Assembly (NCBI RefSeq): GCF_001939065.1
Contig: NZ_MPSZ01000006.1
Coordinates: forward strand, 124,001-188,000
Reading direction: 5' to 3'
Source of the DNA: Exiguobacterium indicum HHS 31
Lineage (GTDB): Bacteria > Bacillota > Bacilli > Exiguobacteriales > Exiguobacteriaceae
DNA length: 64,000 nt
Positions 63,628-64,000 of this stretch are shown here, one piece after another; the stretch's first letter is position 1, and every line of letters starts with the position of its first letter. The notes beneath the pieces are model-generated. The model had not been told where the DNA came from and did no database searches. It worked only from the letters and a program-made list of their open reading frames with translations. Position numbers and translations under genes: made by a program.

Positions 63628-63651
63628 ATAGATTTGTTTTAGTTCTTTTTG

Positions 63652-63664
63652 TTACATTAAGTAA
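63652..63664. promoter_or_regulatory. HxlR-type operator 3
   Basis: TTACATTAAGTAA is a near-repeat of operator 1 on the regulator gene's side, which suggests autoregulation. Confidence 0.5.
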
Positions 63665-63724
63665 AATGATTCGATTTTTTTAGCAGAAGCGGGTATACTA
63701 CAACTATAGAAAGGATGAGTGCTG

Positions 63725-64000
63725 ATGGAAGAAGTCGCAATCCAACCGGCTCTTTGTCCCAAAGTCGAACATGCCTTTGAAATCTTAGGTAAGAAATGGA
63801 CGGGTCTGATCTTACGTCACTTGTTGACGAAGACATGTCGTTTCAATGAGATTCAAGATGCCATTCCCGAATTATCAGGTCGTATGCTCACGGAACGTAT
63901 GAAGGAGCTCGAAGCGGAAGGCATCGTCATCCGGACTGTCATTCCCGATCGTCCGATTAAGATTCAATACAGTTTGACCGACAAAGGGCGCCAACTCGAA
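63725..64000 (+). CDS. HxlR-family regulator, YodB/CatR-like (5' part)
   Basis: This gene gives 92 codons before the window ends. The N-terminus LCPKVEHAFEILGKKWTGLI is close to YodB/CatR of B. subtilis, with the single thiol-redox Cys (Cys11) ahead of the winged helix. The recognition part FNEIQDAIPELSGRMLTERM and the wing DRPIKIQYSLTDKG follow. AAAGGA lies before the ATG. It should repress the divergent doxX/flavin-reductase pair and itself until quinones or other electrophiles modify the Cys. Confidence 0.88.
   Translation, partial: MEEVAIQPALCPKVEHAFEILGKKWTGLILRHLLTKTCRFNEIQDAIPELSGRMLTERMKELEAEGIVIRTVIPDRPIKIQYSLTDKGRQLE

Overview
The window looks like a stretch of chromosome from a Bacillales bacterium, most probably Exiguobacterium. 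GC content is moderate, the Shine-Dalgarno sites are strong GGAGG types, and two gene blocks known from Bacillus are present: rpoE-pyrG-ywjG-spo0F-fbaA-tal-murZ-glpX-rho-rpmE-tdk, and groEL-groES-ydiL-ydiK / tatC-tatA-rex-ydiF. The genus call is inferred from gene content and sequence style. No 16S rRNA gene is present to confirm it.

Left part (1-8.5 kb): the 5' end of ribD behind an FMN riboswitch; a metNIQ methionine ABC transporter operon with an M20 amidohydrolase, led by a SAM-I riboswitch; and, facing away from it, a second SAM-I riboswitch in front of an alpha/beta hydrolase. An AT-rich patch (6.0-7.05 kb) follows, with a decayed IS1182-type transposase and a small membrane protein, then tdk and a DedA gene. 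From 8.5 to 20 kb runs the conserved block from rpmE2 to rpoE, mostly on the minus strand. It carries a MurA paralogue whose catalytic Cys has become Tyr, a Spo0F-like receiver, and a pyrG leader with the hallmarks of CTP-sensing reiterative attenuation.

Middle part (20-43 kb) is accessory and regulatory: an ArsR regulator with a probably leaderless mRNA and two matching operators, the second in front of a pair of DUF606 transporters; a DeoR/Gfo-Idh/UPF0303 operon; two SDR genes; a diguanylate cyclase joined to a small ion channel and an unknown protein; mgtE; a manganese ABC transporter (mntBCA) with two MntR-like boxes; a PCYCGC lipoprotein; an orphan histidine kinase; wrbA; an LtaS-type synthase; and a lower-GC pair (HEAT-repeat protein and LysE-type exporter).

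Right part (41.7-64 kb): groES-groEL under a CIRCE element, ydiL-ydiK, a dicarboxylate symporter, a Fur-controlled ferredoxin-NADP reductase divergent from a siderophore ABC operon, three tandem paralogous 4-TM proteins of unknown function plus a 52-residue membrane protein, a 1248-residue subtilisin-like protease, tRNA-Ala(GGC), tatC-tatA-rex, an ABC-F ATPase, and a DoxX/flavin-reductase pair divergent from a YodB/CatR-like HxlR regulator cut by the window end.

Metal supply (Mn, Fe, Mg), sulfur/methionine salvage, cell-envelope work and redox sensing are the main themes. No CRISPR array, prophage or rRNA operon was seen.
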